Shown: piece by piece, positions 32,218 to 43,364 of the stretch
Position numbering within the stretch: the first letter of the stretch is position 1
Layout of the letters: each line of letters opens with the position of its first letter
Source: Austropuccinia psidii
Lineage: Eukaryota; Basidiomycota; Pucciniomycetes; Pucciniales; Sphaerophragmiaceae
DNA: 64,000 bases
Assembly: GCA_023105745.1 (NCBI GenBank)
Contig: JALGQZ010000003.1
Span: 72,452,696-72,516,695, forward strand
Direction: 5' to 3'
Translations under genes and position numbers: made by a program
The notes under the pieces: model-generated
Databases searched by the model: none
Told to the model about the DNA's origin: nothing
The model's input: only the letters and a program-made list of their open reading frames with translations

Positions 32218-32960
32218 TGTAAAAACCACTCACCAGGGGTAAGGGTATCCATCAATACACCCACTCAAACACCTCAAATCAGCAGATCCAATATCTGCAT
32301 CAGCATTCTGTTTCAGCAATCTTCCTTGCTGAAACATGCATACATCTTGGTACTCCAATACAGCCTGTCAACATCTGTACAGGTTGGATTCACCCAATAC
32401 AGTTTGGATACACCATTATGAAACTGTATGATCACTCAAATACACCACACCTCTTGTACAGGACCTGTATTGGACAGACTAAGTTCAATCATTCAACCCT
32501 CTCAGGAAAATTCTTCCTCTGGATCAGGGCTGGTGATTCTCACATATACTAGCGCGTCATTCTCCCCCCAGGGACTTTTCCCCAGTTAATTAATTTAGTT
32601 TATTTATTATTTTATGAATATTATTATCCGTATTTTGGGTATTATAATTATTTAATTTTAAGTTAGTCTTTGCATTTTCTCTCTTCGCCTGTACAGTATG
32701 AGTTGGGTGGCCATATCCTTATTAACCCTTCTCTTTTCATTCTGACAGGTTAAAACAGTGGACTTGGACTTGTTTGTGGTTGGCTCTTCTATTCTTTACT
32801 CTTATTTATTTTTTTGCTGCTTTCTTATACTCTTTATTTTAGTAATTCATCTCTTGCACTCTTAAGTGTATTCCTTCTTACCATATCTTTGAGCCCTCCA
32901 TAAGTGAGTCCCAGTTTACTGAGTGCCAGGCCCTCTTCACTTTGAAGAGCCCCTGTGACA
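32218..32960 (+). mobile_element. 3' LTR of element C
   Basis: 743 bp, TGTAAAAACCACTCACC to CCCCTGTGACA. It is like the 5' LTR apart from scattered substitutions and a small insertion near 32,915 (CAGTTTACTGAG). It is followed by the target duplication CCATT. Confidence 0.93.
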
Positions 32961-32965
32961 CCATT

Positions 32966-33238
32966 ACTACTCAACAACAACAAAGGAGCCATTGATTTAG
33001 CTCTATGTGATGCTAATGACAATGGATTCAAGACTAAACACATGGATATAAAATTTCATTTTATATGAGAACTACTAAAAAACGGTAGAATGTTGTTAAA
33101 ACATGTTTCCATGATCTCAATGAATGCTGATTTTCTCACTAAATCTGTAGGTAAAACAATCCTTATAAGATCTCTACAATTCCACAATCTCATCAAGAAG
33201 AATGTGTTCTCTCCCTCTGTGCTCCTTGCAAGGGGGAA
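32966..33238 (+). pseudogene. Copia RNase H end, element D (resumes after C)
   Basis: It continues the RNase H frame of 12,210: NNNKGAIDLALCDAND, KTKHMDIKFHFI, and the conserved end MNADFLTKSVGKTIL. A TGA follows KFHFI at about 33,066. The purine run AAGGGGGAA at 33,230-33,238 is the polypurine tract before the LTR. Target-site logic with 12,206-12,210 makes the junction exact. Confidence 0.85.
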
Positions 33239-33848
33239 TGTAAAAATATAAAAAAAAATAATTAAACCTAACATTCTACCTGACTTACTCATGACATCCT
33301 CAGCAAACATATCTCATTTCTCATTCCACTTATGACTTCCTCCACCAACCTTTCTCATTTCTCATTTCTTTTTTCTATTAATAATGCATCTCTTATCCAA
33401 AATATTAATCAAAAGAATAAAAAAAAACCAATTATATAAATATTCTATATTCTTTCCTCTCTAATTTGATCATTTCTCCAATATAGGCTATCTATCATTG
33501 TTTTAGAATCAAACACTATTGTTGTCATAGTTATCATATTAAAATCTTGTCTTTTAGGCATTTATTTCCTTTCTTTTATGCTTGAAACAAACTTATACAT
33601 GATATTGAAATATATTTTTAGTTTTTATTTTCTCAAAAATAATAGCATCTTGCCCTATGGGATTTTCACAGACGTCCAATAGTTCTCTGGATCTAAGGAG
33701 AAAACACATTCAAAGATACCAATCATAGTAGTTAGTGCCATTCAGAAGTGGTATGTAATTTTCTTCTTTGTCATTATTTCTTTTGGACATCTGGCTGAGT
33801 TATCTTCTTGTTATCCACCTGTTCTCATTGTAGTAGAGTGATCAAGAC
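33239..33848 (+). mobile_element. 3' LTR of copia element D (right end uncertain)
   Basis: It starts TGTAAAAATAT directly after the polypurine tract. AT- and pyrimidine-rich, with no coding. The 3' boundary could not be set because the 5' LTR of D is missing. It ends at or before the next LTR-like start at 33,849. Confidence 0.6.
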
Positions 33849-34262
33849 TGTAAATCTATTAAAATGTAGAACTAAAGGTGAATTTCATTAGGTTTTTGCT
33901 AAAGGTAAAAATATAACAAGAGAGATATTAAATACCTAAAGGTGGATGACAAGTATATAAATAACAATAATATAAGGACAAGATTGATACAACTGTGATC
34001 AAAAAACACTAAAGAAGATGTATTAGTTTGTTGTTCAAACAATGACAATCAATTAGGTGATTAATCATACCTATGATCAGCTAATACACTTTGTAGGTAA
34101 ATAAAAGAGAGAATAAAGAAATGCAAGTGATGGTTGATAAAAAGAAAGGATAAACAGAGTAGAGATGGAGAGATTCAATGAGAGTAAGAGATCCTTTTTA
34201 ATTCAGGAGGAATTGTTTGCTCCTCTTGTTGGTATAAAAGGTATTACTAAATATTATCCACA
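33849..34262 (-). mobile_element. LTR-like block, minus strand (tentative)
   Basis: On the minus strand it begins TGTGGATAATATTTAG and ends GATTTACA. At 414 bp it is close in size to the copia G LTR and shares a stretch of ACCTAAAGG type with it. A TATA-like stretch reads TTTTATACC on the minus strand. No target duplication was found, so this is a weak call. Confidence 0.35.
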
Positions 34263-34448
34263 TAGGAGTGTGCATAGATCTTGAGCAAGTACATTGGGGT
34301 TTGTGCGCGCAAAAGCGTAGATAGTGTCGATCATTCTACAGCCATCAGTGGCCTCGTCTATGGATTGAAAATTTGTGATCGTGCGCTTAAGCATCAGCGA
34401 AATTTTTAAAGTGCATGAGCTATCAAAAACCACGCCTGTGAACCCCAC
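34254..34448 (-). other. Possible orphan exon (unrecognised)
   Basis: A roughly 190-bp stretch of balanced base composition in AT-rich surroundings, with one open minus-strand frame (VGFTGVVFDSSC, then MLKRTITNFQSIDEATDGCR, then YAFARTNPNVLAQDLCTLL). An acceptor-like TAAATTAG precedes it. It runs directly into the LTR-like block at 34,262. Codon use differs from the neighbours. I do not recognise the protein; it could be a fragment of a host gene cut by an LTR. Confidence 0.35.
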
Positions 34449-35378
34449 TAATTTACTTTTGAATGAATTAAAAAAAATAAAAGATAATCATTTTAATGGT
34501 TTTGAGATCAAAGAAAAAAACACATTTCGAAAACAAATCCCCAGAACGATATACATCCATACAATCAAAAATTAAAAATTTATTTTCTTTCATAAAACAT
34601 AATGATGAGAATACGCTTTCCTTAAAAAATAGATAGTTATAATTAATCAATTAAATTCATCACGCCTCGTTATGAAGTGTCTTTATTGCTAAGATTCAAA
34701 ATACGTAAATCAACAAAAACAAAAAAAGAGTGAAAATGTTTGTTGAAAAATAACCTTTTTTTTGTCAAGAATTTTTTTTGTAATTTGAAAAAATTGATTA
34801 AGAAGCTAAATAAGTTTATTTTTTCGGGTTGAGTTTTAAATAATATGACATGTTTAAATTTGTTAGAAATTGAAAAGTTAAAATTATTTTATTTGAAAAA
34901 AAGATGATTTTGAATTTAATCACCTCCCCTCGAAAAAAGAAGTTTTGTTTTTATTTTTATAGTTCTATGATGATTAAAATAGATTTTATTTTATTGTTCT
35001 AATGATTTCCAATGCTTATATTAAAAATGAAAAATAACCAAGACATTTGTTATGTTTAAGACAAAAAAAATCGAGAAGTTATCTTTGCTCCTTTTTTAAA
35101 ATATTTACTAAGTTTTTTTCCTAATAATGATAATAATTAAATTCCATTTTTAAATAAAATTATGAATATTTTTTTTCTATATGATAATCGAAATTTTAAT
35201 AAAATAGATAGTTTTAAATCGAACCAAAACAACGATGATGATTAATTAATGGAAACTAATATGCTTTTTCTCTTTGATTTATTTATAATAAGTTTAGTTT
35301 ATGAAACAACCAAGAAATCAGATTTAGATGTAATTATTTTCAAGAAAACGTTATCAATTTAATTAATCAAAGAAATTT
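34449..35378. other. AT-rich stretch without recognised features
   Basis: Mostly A/T runs with short patches of mixed composition. No open frame or repeat I can support. Confidence 0.4.
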
Positions 35379-35954
35379 CTAATAAGAAGATGAATTTGAA
35401 TGAATTAATTGATGATTTAAATCTAAAGATTTCAAGTCTATTGGAGGCAATTCCCAAGGTAATTCAATATGATTATGACTATGAAGATTTTTGGATGAGT
35501 TCAAATTGTTAAATTTTGTGATTTCAAAAGAAGTTGAATTTGAGTTCGAATTTTCATTTCGATTCAAATTAAAGGGAAATAAATTTTTGATTTTAATTTT
35601 TGAATTTTTTATTGTAGAATTTGATTTTAGTCTTGAGTTTGACTTTGGATAAAGAGTCATAAGATTTTTATTAAGATTTAAGGAAGATTTATATGAAAAA
35701 GTCGAAGAATTTAAAGAATAAATTGAATTGGAATATTTTGAATTGTAATTATTTTGGTTGAGATTATTTTTACTAGAACAAACCTCATTAATTTCGATTG
35801 AAGGATTTAAATTTAGGATTTCAAATTTTACTCTGGCTAGTCTTTTAATTTGATTTTTACGCATAAAGATTAAAATTAAAATTAAAAAAACTAATAGAAT
35901 TAATAAAATTAATAAAATTAATAAAAAGATTAAAAAAATCGAAGTTTTTAACAT
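35379..35954 (-). CDS. Hypothetical small protein with N-terminal membrane segment
   Basis: 191 codons from ATG at 35,954. Residues about 5-30 are almost only Leu, Ile, Phe and Val: one membrane span or signal anchor, followed by a basic MRKNQIKRLARVKF stop-transfer stretch. The rest is rich in Asn, Ser and Lys with the less simple end ELPWELPPIDLKSLDLNHQL. It shows no similarity to the retroelement proteins here. Staying open this long in such AT-rich DNA is suggestive but the low complexity weakens it. It may be a real host gene, an exon, or chance. Confidence 0.35.
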   Translation of the reverse strand: MLKTSIFLIFLLILLILLILLVFLILILIFMRKNQIKRLARVKFEILNLNPSIEINEVCSSKNNLNQNNYNSKYSNSIYSLNSSTFSYKSSLNLNKNLMTLYPKSNSRLKSNSTIKNSKIKIKNLFPFNLNRNENSNSNSTSFEITKFNNLNSSKNLHSHNHIELPWELPPIDLKSLDLNHQLIHSNSSSY

Positions 35955-36487
35955 TATCTTTTTGATCTAATTTAATTTTAACATTTCAAATTTTAAGTTA
36001 TTCTTAATTTTTTTAGATTTTTTGCTCGAAGAATTAATTTTTTTAACTTGTTTCAACGAGATCAATTTAAAATGATGAATGTATGGATATGACTTGTTTT
36101 AAAAAGCTTTTAAATTAGATTGTTTTATCGAAATAATCTTTATCAAATTGAACTACTCTTAATTTTGGGTTGGCATACAACTGAATCAGTACAAGATTCC
36201 TTACAATAATTAAAATAACCTGAGGCCAATCAAATTTTAGAAAAAATTGGTAAAATTTAAATTGAAAAGTTGATAAAATCGCGTTAAGATTCCTTGAATG
36301 AATTTTCCAAGAAACCCAATGAGATTTTAATTAATGACACTGGTATTTTAAGATCTCCGGTTTCTTGATGAGGAACGTTCAACTCGTAGAAGCTTAAAAC
36401 ATTAATAAATGGATTACAGCAATCAAAATTGAGAGCATCTCTGATCTCACCCGATAGCAGTCTGTTTGTGGCTCAGGGTGATGGAGC
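35955..36487. other. AT-rich stretch between hypothetical gene and copia LTR
   Basis: No coding or repeat recognised. It would contain the upstream region of the 35,379-35,954 frame. A slightly GC-richer patch lies at 36,430-36,490. Confidence 0.35.
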
Positions 36488-36926
36488 TGTTAAATTCAAC
36501 ATATAAACTAAAGATATATTTCAGTAACATTAGATAAGTGAGAACATAGAGAATAATTGAAGTACCTAAAGGATAGTACAAATGTGATAACTAAAAGAAC
36601 AAGGTAATCCCTTGACGTAGCACTAGTAATAAAACAAGGTAAAGAATAAGAATGTTGCTGCTAATAGTACGACATGTTTAAGAGTTCTTACCACACCACA
36701 ACACACAACATGTCGTAGGAGGGATAATTTAAGAGTGGGAGTAATTTTAGTAAAGAGAAAGAATACAAAGGTTTTCTAATGATGCCCTTTGGAGGATATC
36801 AGGAATAAGAGTTATTTATGGAGATATCTGTGGTCAGTCATCTGACATGTATTTTAGACACACTCATTGATAGTGTCTGAGCAAAAGACTGCTAGCTCAT
36901 AGTGGTTTTTATCACAGATTCCAACA
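36488..36926 (-). mobile_element. 3' LTR of copia remnant G
   Basis: On the minus strand TGTTGGAATCTGTGA to TTGAATTTAACA, 439 bp, directly preceded by the purine run CACAGGGGGC. It contains the dyad ACATGTCGTA/TACGACATGT-like pair near 36,670 and 36,708. Non-coding. Confidence 0.7.
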
Positions 36927-37177
36927 GCCCCCTGTGCGAACGACTTCAGAGTTAAGCAGATTTCAGAAAAGGTTTGAGAAACGTCGAGAATGTAATAGGA
37001 TGGTTTTGCCAACTGATTTAGTTAGGAAATCAGCTGCCATAGAATTAGTTGAGATGTATTTTAAGTTGATGACTGAATTTCTGATTAGATCATGGATATA
37101 GTGATATTTAATGTGTGGAAAATACCGGTACCAACTGCTAGAAAATACCGGTACCAACTGACAGAAGAATCCACACA
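36927..37177 (-). pseudogene. Copia RNase H C-terminal remnant, element G
   Basis: The minus strand encodes HIKYHYIHDLIRNSVINLKY, then STNSMAADFLTKSVGKTIL, the typical end of copia Pol and close to that of D (ADFLTKSVGKTIL). The upstream part is missing: at 37,178 an unrelated LTR-like block begins. The segment near 37,115-37,155 contains a duplicated GAAAATACCGGTACCAACTG. Confidence 0.8.
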
Positions 37178-38825
37178 TGTCACAGGGGCTCTTATGGAAG
37201 CAAGAGGGCCTGGCACTCAGGAATCAAGAACTCACTTGGAGGGCTCCAAAAAGATGATAAGAAATACTACGGAATATATTTCTTAAGCAGGGATAAGAGA
37301 AAGGACAAATATGCCAAAGATAACAAAGAATAAGAAGAGTGAAGCCAGAGGCCAAAGATAAAAGAAAGCCAAAGGCCAAGAAGTCAACCAAGTGAATCCT
37401 CAAATCACTGTTTCAACCTGCCAGAAAGAACAATGGAATTAGTAAAGGATATGACCACCAATATCCACTGACAGGCAAAGAAAGAAAAGAGAAAGGGTGC
37501 TAATGACTGACTTAAGATTATCAGTATTAACTTTAATAAGATAAAAGAAAATAAGGATAAAAATAAATCCAATATAATAATTAACTGGGGAAAAAGTCCC
37601 CAGGTGATGAAAGGTAGCCAGTATATGTGGAAACTGAAAGATTGATCCTGGAAGGTGGATCAATGGCTGTATTGTCCGGATTGGGCCAATACAGTTCTGG
37701 CCATCTTGAAAATGAACTGTGTGATTGAATTCCCACAGTGGAAGATTGAATTGGCCCAATTGGGCCAAGGACATACAGGTTGCTTGATTGACACTTGTAT
37801 GGACCAATTGAGTTGTCCAAGGAGTATTGAAATACTTGATGCCTTGACAACTGATTGAAAGACTGTATAACCTCTGAGAATGCCCTTGGAAAAATCCTGA
37901 ATGAAATTGCCAACCCAAATCCTGCAGGGCCAGGTGATTGGGATCCTTGAATGGTCTGCTGATTGCCGCCATGGATTGCCAGACTGATGAGCTAAAGAAT
38001 CCTCCTTCAAAATGGGCATTGGATTTTGGGACCTTGATTTGGAATTGTGGAATTTGGTCCTGAAAATGTCACCATTGAATTGCTGAGCAAAAATGGTGCA
38101 TAAGGGTATATAATACCATATATGCACCACTCCTGCAACCTTGAGTATGGGGTGCATGGAGGAATGGGAAGAATTCCCCTTAAGTTGAGGGAAAGGCTGG
38201 CTGAGCTGATCTGGTGGCCTCTGGTAACCCCCAGAGGCCAGGGGCTGAAAAGTGGTTCCTGATGGTCTATGGCCAAATTTGGGTCCTGAGGGATTTATGG
38301 CAAAATTGGTGTCCAAAGGGTTGGTGGCCAAAATTGGCTCAGGTGGGTCCCACCTGGCCTTGGGGGCTAGATGATTTCCCCCTTTGGCCCTTTTTGGGCT
38401 CATTGGATTAGGCCAAAAGGGGCCTAATTGGCCTACAGACCGCAATTACGGCCCACGGGCCGTAGAAGCCGTAGGGGCCTAAATGGCCCAAAAAGGCCAT
38501 TTAGGCCTAAACCCCCCTAATGAAAGGGGTAGGCTCAAGATGGATGGAGATGGCTAGGGGGCCTGGAGGCTCCTAGAAGACTAAAGGACTCCCCAGGCCA
38601 AAAATCAAAGTTAAAGGCCTGGGGGTTGGTGATAAGGAAATTGGCCAAGGAGGCCAATGATGGCAGGATAGGGCCTGAGGCCAGAAATGGCCAAAAGGCA
38701 ATAGAGAACTAGAAGGGGGCCAATTGGCCATAAAAGGATATGGCATGGCCAATTGGCCCCAACTTGGTCCCAGGCTAGAATTGCTGCAACACCCATGGAG
38801 GAGGGTCAAACTTGTGGCTGTGACA
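37178..38825 (-). mobile_element. K: LTR-like block of a C/E-related chromovirus, GGCC-rich
   Basis: It starts on the plus strand TGTCACAGGGGCTCTT, as the inner or outer end of the C/E LTRs does, and at 37,580 has TTAACTGGGGAAAAAGTCCCC, also as in C/E. It ends most plausibly in GGCTGTGACA at 38,825. The part 38,200-38,800 is packed with GGCC, TTGGCC and AATGGCC. Flanks (ACACA and ATGCA) are not a duplication, so the right end or the insertion history is uncertain. The minus-strand open frames here are low-complexity and not supported. Confidence 0.5.
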
Positions 38826-38946
38826 ATGCATTAACACTCCTATGCGCACAGACACCGCAGCTGATCAGCAGATCTTCCAATAATCTACTGATCAAATGAT
38901 CAGACCTCTTTCAATACCAACCAACCTATCCTCCTCGACCACTAGG
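38826..38946. other. Short stretch between K and copia H
   Basis: 120 bp with several GATCA/TGATC words (AGCTGATCAGCAGATC, CTGATCAAATGATCAGA). No coding recognised. Confidence 0.35.
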
Positions 38947-39412
38947 TGTTAAAAATCAGACTAACTAGAACATTCAACACTCCGATTGGTCAAAATGCCC
39001 AATCACAATAACCACTAATCCAGAAATGCGCTACAATGATTGTCGTGGACTAACCGCCACAACAATCATCAGTGCTTATCACCAACAAGCAGCACTATTT
39101 AATCTGTCCTCACAACTCCTGACAAGGGAATAGTAATTCAACTTGGTCCAATCTTTTACTCTTACTTTTACTTATCAAAAACATCCCTCTTTCTTTCTTT
39201 TCTCTCTCACTCATTTACTTTCTACTTATAACCTTTTGTCATCAAGTGTTCAGGTATAGTCACAACTTATCATGTTATTACTTTATTAACTACAAACTAC
39301 TAACTCATCTTGTCATTATAGCTGTTTGTTGATTCTAAGTCGCCGCATCTTTTTCCATTCATTATTGTTATCTACTTGTTATCCACCTTTAGGTATTGTC
39401 ACCAATCTTCTT
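38947..39412 (+). mobile_element. 5' LTR of copia H (right end approximate)
   Basis: It begins TGTTAAAAATCAGACTAACT, the same as the 3' LTR at 57,575. Alignment with the 3' copy holds to about 39,325, where the 3' copy is cut by J. The right end is therefore inferred only from the following leader. CTATTTAATC near 39,098 is a TATA-like element. Confidence 0.7.
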
Positions 39413-39532
39413 GGTATTCTAACTACTGCAAAAACTAATGAAATGCAAACCTTTAGTTCTGCATTCTAACAGATTTACAGTCTTGTTGCTATGCTCAAAG
39501 AAAAACAGAAAGGATGGACTTCAAGATTTGTC

Positions 39533-40003
39533 ATGGCAGAAAAGTTCAACAAAAAAGAAACCACATCAATACCGATCCTCGACGGTAGCAACTACAGTGA
39601 ATGGTACCTCAGGATGCGTTTCCTTCTTCAATTGAAAGACCTCTTGGAGGTCTGCAAAAAGGCCATTGGACAAGATGCCACTCCTTCCGCAGTCAATCGG
39701 TGGACTAAATCAAGCTTTGAAGCAATCACCATGATTACTTCACAAATCAATCGTTGTGTGTTTCTAGAAGTGATTAATTCTGAGACTTCCGACAAAGCCA
39801 ATCTCCTTTGGTCCAAGACCAACAAACAGTATGACTCAAAAAAGGCTATGAACAAAGTTTGGGTTTAGATGAATTGGCAAAAGGCAAACTATTCAGGCAA
39901 TCTTCATCAATATATTGAATAAACTCAAAAATTTCTTCTTGAATTGGATTCTGTCAGTGTCAAAATGCCTTCCTAGATACTCTCATATATCATCGTAGGC
40001 AAA
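39533..40003 (+). pseudogene. Copia Gag N-terminal part, element H
   Basis: The start MAEKFNKKETTSIPILDG lies at 39,533. It contains the copia Gag hallmark LDGSNYSEWYLRMRFLLQ and continues as a helical capsid (AVNRWTKSSFEAITMI). A TAG at 39,866-39,868 interrupts it, and another stop lies near 39,918. The capsid continues after 40,004. Confidence 0.8.
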
Positions 40004-41001
40004 TTGGCCGGATATCCAAAGCTTGCTCAAATTGTTGAACTGCTCACTCTAAACAAAGAAATTATTGAGACACCTAATCAGATTCTCTCTCATCTACAAG
40101 AATATGCCAATCATTGTCAGACTAAAGATCCTCGCTCTAGCACTCTGGCACCAGCTTCAGAATTAGTGTCATCAACAAGCACTGAACTGTACCAAATAAT
40201 TTATTACTGCTCAAATGGAAAACACAATCTGAAATGCTTGACTCACAAAAAGGAGGAATGTTTTGCTGAGAGCCCTCACCTTAGACCACAAATACAAAAC
40301 AACAAGAGGAAAAACCCCAATTCAAATCCAGAAACTCACATCTCTACGGCTCAAGCCCTCTACACCAACGCCAATCAAAGAATGCCACCAGGACAAGTAG
40401 TGGTGGACTGTGGGGCAACTCACCATATGTTCCACTCTGAACCAGCCTTCACCTCTCCATCCAAAGACACAACACTTGCTGTGACCATAGGAGACTTGTC
40501 TAGTAACCTCATTGCTGAAGGCATGGGAGCTTTCAATCTTCTCAGCAATAATCAAATATTAAAGCTTTCGATTTCTCTCTTTGTGCCAAAAATGAACTGT
40601 AATCTCATCATCTTATTGAAAATCTTTGACAAAGAATTAATCATCAATCAAGATGATGATTCTTTTACTCTCACTGCCAATGGAACAGAAATTTTGCAAG
40701 GAAAGACAGAAAATAATCTTATGAAAGCTGACTATCATCTTCCAACAGCTAATAAGGCAATCACCCAAGAAAGCCCTTGGCACGAAAGACTCAGACATGC
40801 AGGAAGATCTCTCATCAAATCAATGGGTCTACCTCCATCCGATGACTCATGCAAAATTTGCAACCTCAACAAAATTCATCGACTTCCTTTCAAAGACCAC
40901 TTTGAACCTGCTGATCTTCCCTTGGATTGTGTTCATGTGGACCTGGTAGGACCCATCTCACCACCATCAATCTTCGGGTTCAGGTATTTTCTGACTATTG
41001 T
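40004..41001 (+). pseudogene. Copia Gag end, protease and integrase N-terminal part, element H
   Basis: Open frame to the S2 insertion. In order: Gag C-terminus; a degraded zinc knuckle (YYCSNGKHNLKC, where the first Cys is Ile); aspartic protease with VVDCGATHHM (residue about 135, DCGA in place of DSGA); GAG-pre-integrase domain WHERLRHAGRSLIKSMGL with CKICNLNK; and the start of the integrase core with DCVHVDLVGP (first catalytic Asp). Codons after 41,001 (VSLRGNFIYPK) are from S2, the same false tail as in gag of A. Confidence 0.88.
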
Positions 41002-41723
41002 TGTGAGCCTTAGAGGTAATTTCATATACCCAAAAGACCACAAATACAAAAATAACATATTAATATAAATAAAATAAATTTATTTATATTATTAAAATAA
41101 AAATATAAATATAAATAAAAGATTAATTACAATTTAAAAATAAAAATACATTAAATTTTGTAAGTATGAAAGTACATTTATACTTGAAAAAATTAAGTAA
41201 AAATGAAATTTTAACAAAATTGTGAAAAAATAAATAAATTTGGAAAAAAGTTAAATAAAAATTATTAGAACTTTGTATCCAATAAATAAACATATAAAAT
41301 TATTTCACCATTGGATTCCTCATAAAAAATCAGGTGGGGTCACCTCTGAGTGAAATTCTTGTAACTCAACTCTAAATAAGCTTAAAGTAAGTTTTTAGTA
41401 TTTTCAATACAAAACTTGAAAATCCTCAAAACTTTAATTTAATTCAAACCACATGTGGTGTTAACCATCAATTTTTGTGTTAGAATTGAGGTGTTGTGCT
41501 TAGTTTAGAAGTTATGAGGAATTGAAGTATTTTCAATTGAATTCAATTGAAATGTCAAAATGTGCGCGTGTATTACATAAGTGAACTTTGATTTACATAT
41601 GAGTTGTCAATTACTACTGTATTGTACTGTACAATTCAATTGAATTACATATGTAAATTATAAGTATGATACATGATGAGGAATTAAAGGAAAAATAAAT
41701 TGGAAAGATTAAATTTGGGGGGG
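41002..41723 (+). mobile_element. S2 LTR, left part
   Basis: Non-coding, AT-rich. It is the reverse complement of 2700-3429. It ends in a G run that includes the GGGGG target of E. Confidence 0.9.
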
Positions 41724-42485
41724 TGTCACAGGGGCTCTTCAAAGTGAAGAGGGCCTGGCACTCAGTAAACTGGGACTCACTTATGGAGGGCTCAAAGATA
41801 TGATAAGAAGGGATAAACTTAAGAGTGTTAAAGATGAATTGCTAAAAGAATAAATATGAGAAAAGCAGCAACAAGAAATAAGAGTAAGAAATAGAAGAGC
41901 CAACCACAAACAAGTCCAAGTCCACTGTTTCAACCTGTCAGAATGGAAAGAGAAGGGTTAATAAGGATATGGCCACCCAACTCATACTGTACAGGCGAAG
42001 GGAGAAAATGCAAAGACTAACTTAAAATTAAATAATTATAATACCCAAAATACGGATAAAAATAATTATAAAATAATAAATAAACTAAATTAATTAACTG
42101 GGGAAAAGTCCCCCGGGGGGAGAAAGAGGGGCTGGTATATGTGAGAATCACCAGCCCTGATCCAGAAGAAGAATTTTCATGAGAATAATTGATGATTGAA
42201 TTGAGTCTGGCCAATACAGGTCCTGTACAGATGTACAGAACCTGTACAAGAGTTGTGGTGTATTTGAGTGATCATACAGTTTCATACTGGTGTATTGAAA
42301 CTGTATTGGGTGAATCCAACCTGTACAAGTATTGACAGGCTGTATTGATGTACCAAACTGTATGCATGTTTCAGCAAAGAAGATTGCTGAAGCTGAATGC
42401 TGATGCAGAGATAGGATTTGCTGATTTGAGGTGCTTGAGTGGGTGTATGAATGAATACCCTTACCCCTGATGGATAGTTGTTACA
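41724..42485 (-). mobile_element. 3' LTR of element E
   Basis: 762 bp. On the minus strand TGTAACAACTATCCATC to CCCCTGTGACA. It carries a short extra CTGTACA-type unit near 42,230 compared with the 5' LTR. AGTCTGGCCAATACAG is at 42,207-42,222. Confidence 0.92.
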
Positions 42486-43322
42486 GTATCCCCCTCTTGA
42501 AACTGGTGGGCTCCTGAACACCATAATACCCTGCCACTGTTGAGTGGCATCTCAATATCCCCACATTTTTTTCAAAAAATTTTCTTTTCAATTTTCTTTT
42601 CCTCTGGACCATTATCCTGAAAATCCTTCATTACTTCTTCTCTGTCAAATTCAATTGATTCCCCCCTTTTTCCAAGTTTGAGTAAGTATTCCCCTTCAAA
42701 TATGCATTTCTTTTCTTCTGATTCAATCAACCATGCCCTTGAAATATGGCCTTGGGATATATCCCAGAATAAGGCCACTGAGCTCTTGTGCTCAAAAAAT
42801 GATGCCCAATGAGTATATGAAGTGTACTCATTGGGCAAGGCTTGATCCAATGGATAATTGAAAGAATTTCCTCCAAGGGGTCTTGTCCCCATTGTCCAAG
42901 GAAATGGTCTCAAACAGCCCTCCAAAGTGTTTTTGGGCTGTGGCCTCCACCCTGATGAATCTTGATGTATTTTGATTTCTTATGGCCTTTGGGCCTTTTG
43001 GTGAATTTGGCCATATTTGGCCTTTTTATGCCTTTGGGGTCCTACGGTCCGCGGGCCATGCACCGCGGTCCGTGGGGGTTATTGGAGGCCCCCAGGACCA
43101 AAATGGAGCCCCTGGGCCCAAATCTGCTGGGGACCCAGGGTGACCAAGGGGCCCAGAAATAGCCCAATCATAGATTTCACCATACATGGCCTGGACCCAT
43201 TGATGGGGTCCAGGACCATCAAGATCCTGGCCTCCCCAAAGTTGCAGGGGAGGCCCTGGGTGATGAGTTCAGCCCCAAAGGGGTATGAATCCTCACCTTA
43301 GAGGCTTTGAGGGGGGGCATAA
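42486..43322 (-). other. Polypurine tract and non-coding 3' region of element E
   Basis: The minus-strand run CAAGAGGGGGATAC ends at 42,486, directly before the 3' LTR, and is the polypurine tract. Then comes non-coding sequence with a GC-rich patch (43,030-43,270, GGGCCC, GGCCCC, CCGCGG). By position this can hold the promoter for the antisense gene that starts at 43,365 on the plus strand. Confidence 0.6.
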
Positions 43323-43364
43323 TTGAGTTATGGCCCCCATTTCCTTGAGGTCAGATTTTTTGAT

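Larger units (their letters stand above)
12211..32960 (+). mobile_element. Element C: Ty3 chromovirus inserted in copia D, itself carrying F
   Basis: Full-length structure with LTRs at 12,211-12,937 and 32,218-32,960 and perfect target duplication CCATT (12,206-12,210 and 32,961-32,965). Internal order: Gag, protease, RT, RNase H, integrase, chromodomain, repeats, an antisense spliced gene, GC-rich stretch, polypurine tract. Integrase is split by array F (17,610-28,205). Without F the element is about 10.2 kb, the same as sister copy E (41,724-51,973). Many stops and frameshifts make it inactive. Confidence 0.93.

Noticed and set aside
37660..38445. 261-codon minus-strand frame in block K
   Set aside because: Pro/His/Ser-rich translation of GGCC repeats, with no homologue in C or E and several competing frames on both strands.
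37173..38830. Clean solo LTR with target duplication for block K
   Set aside because: The flanking pentamers ACACA and ATGCA differ, so the exact right end or simple insertion is not supported.
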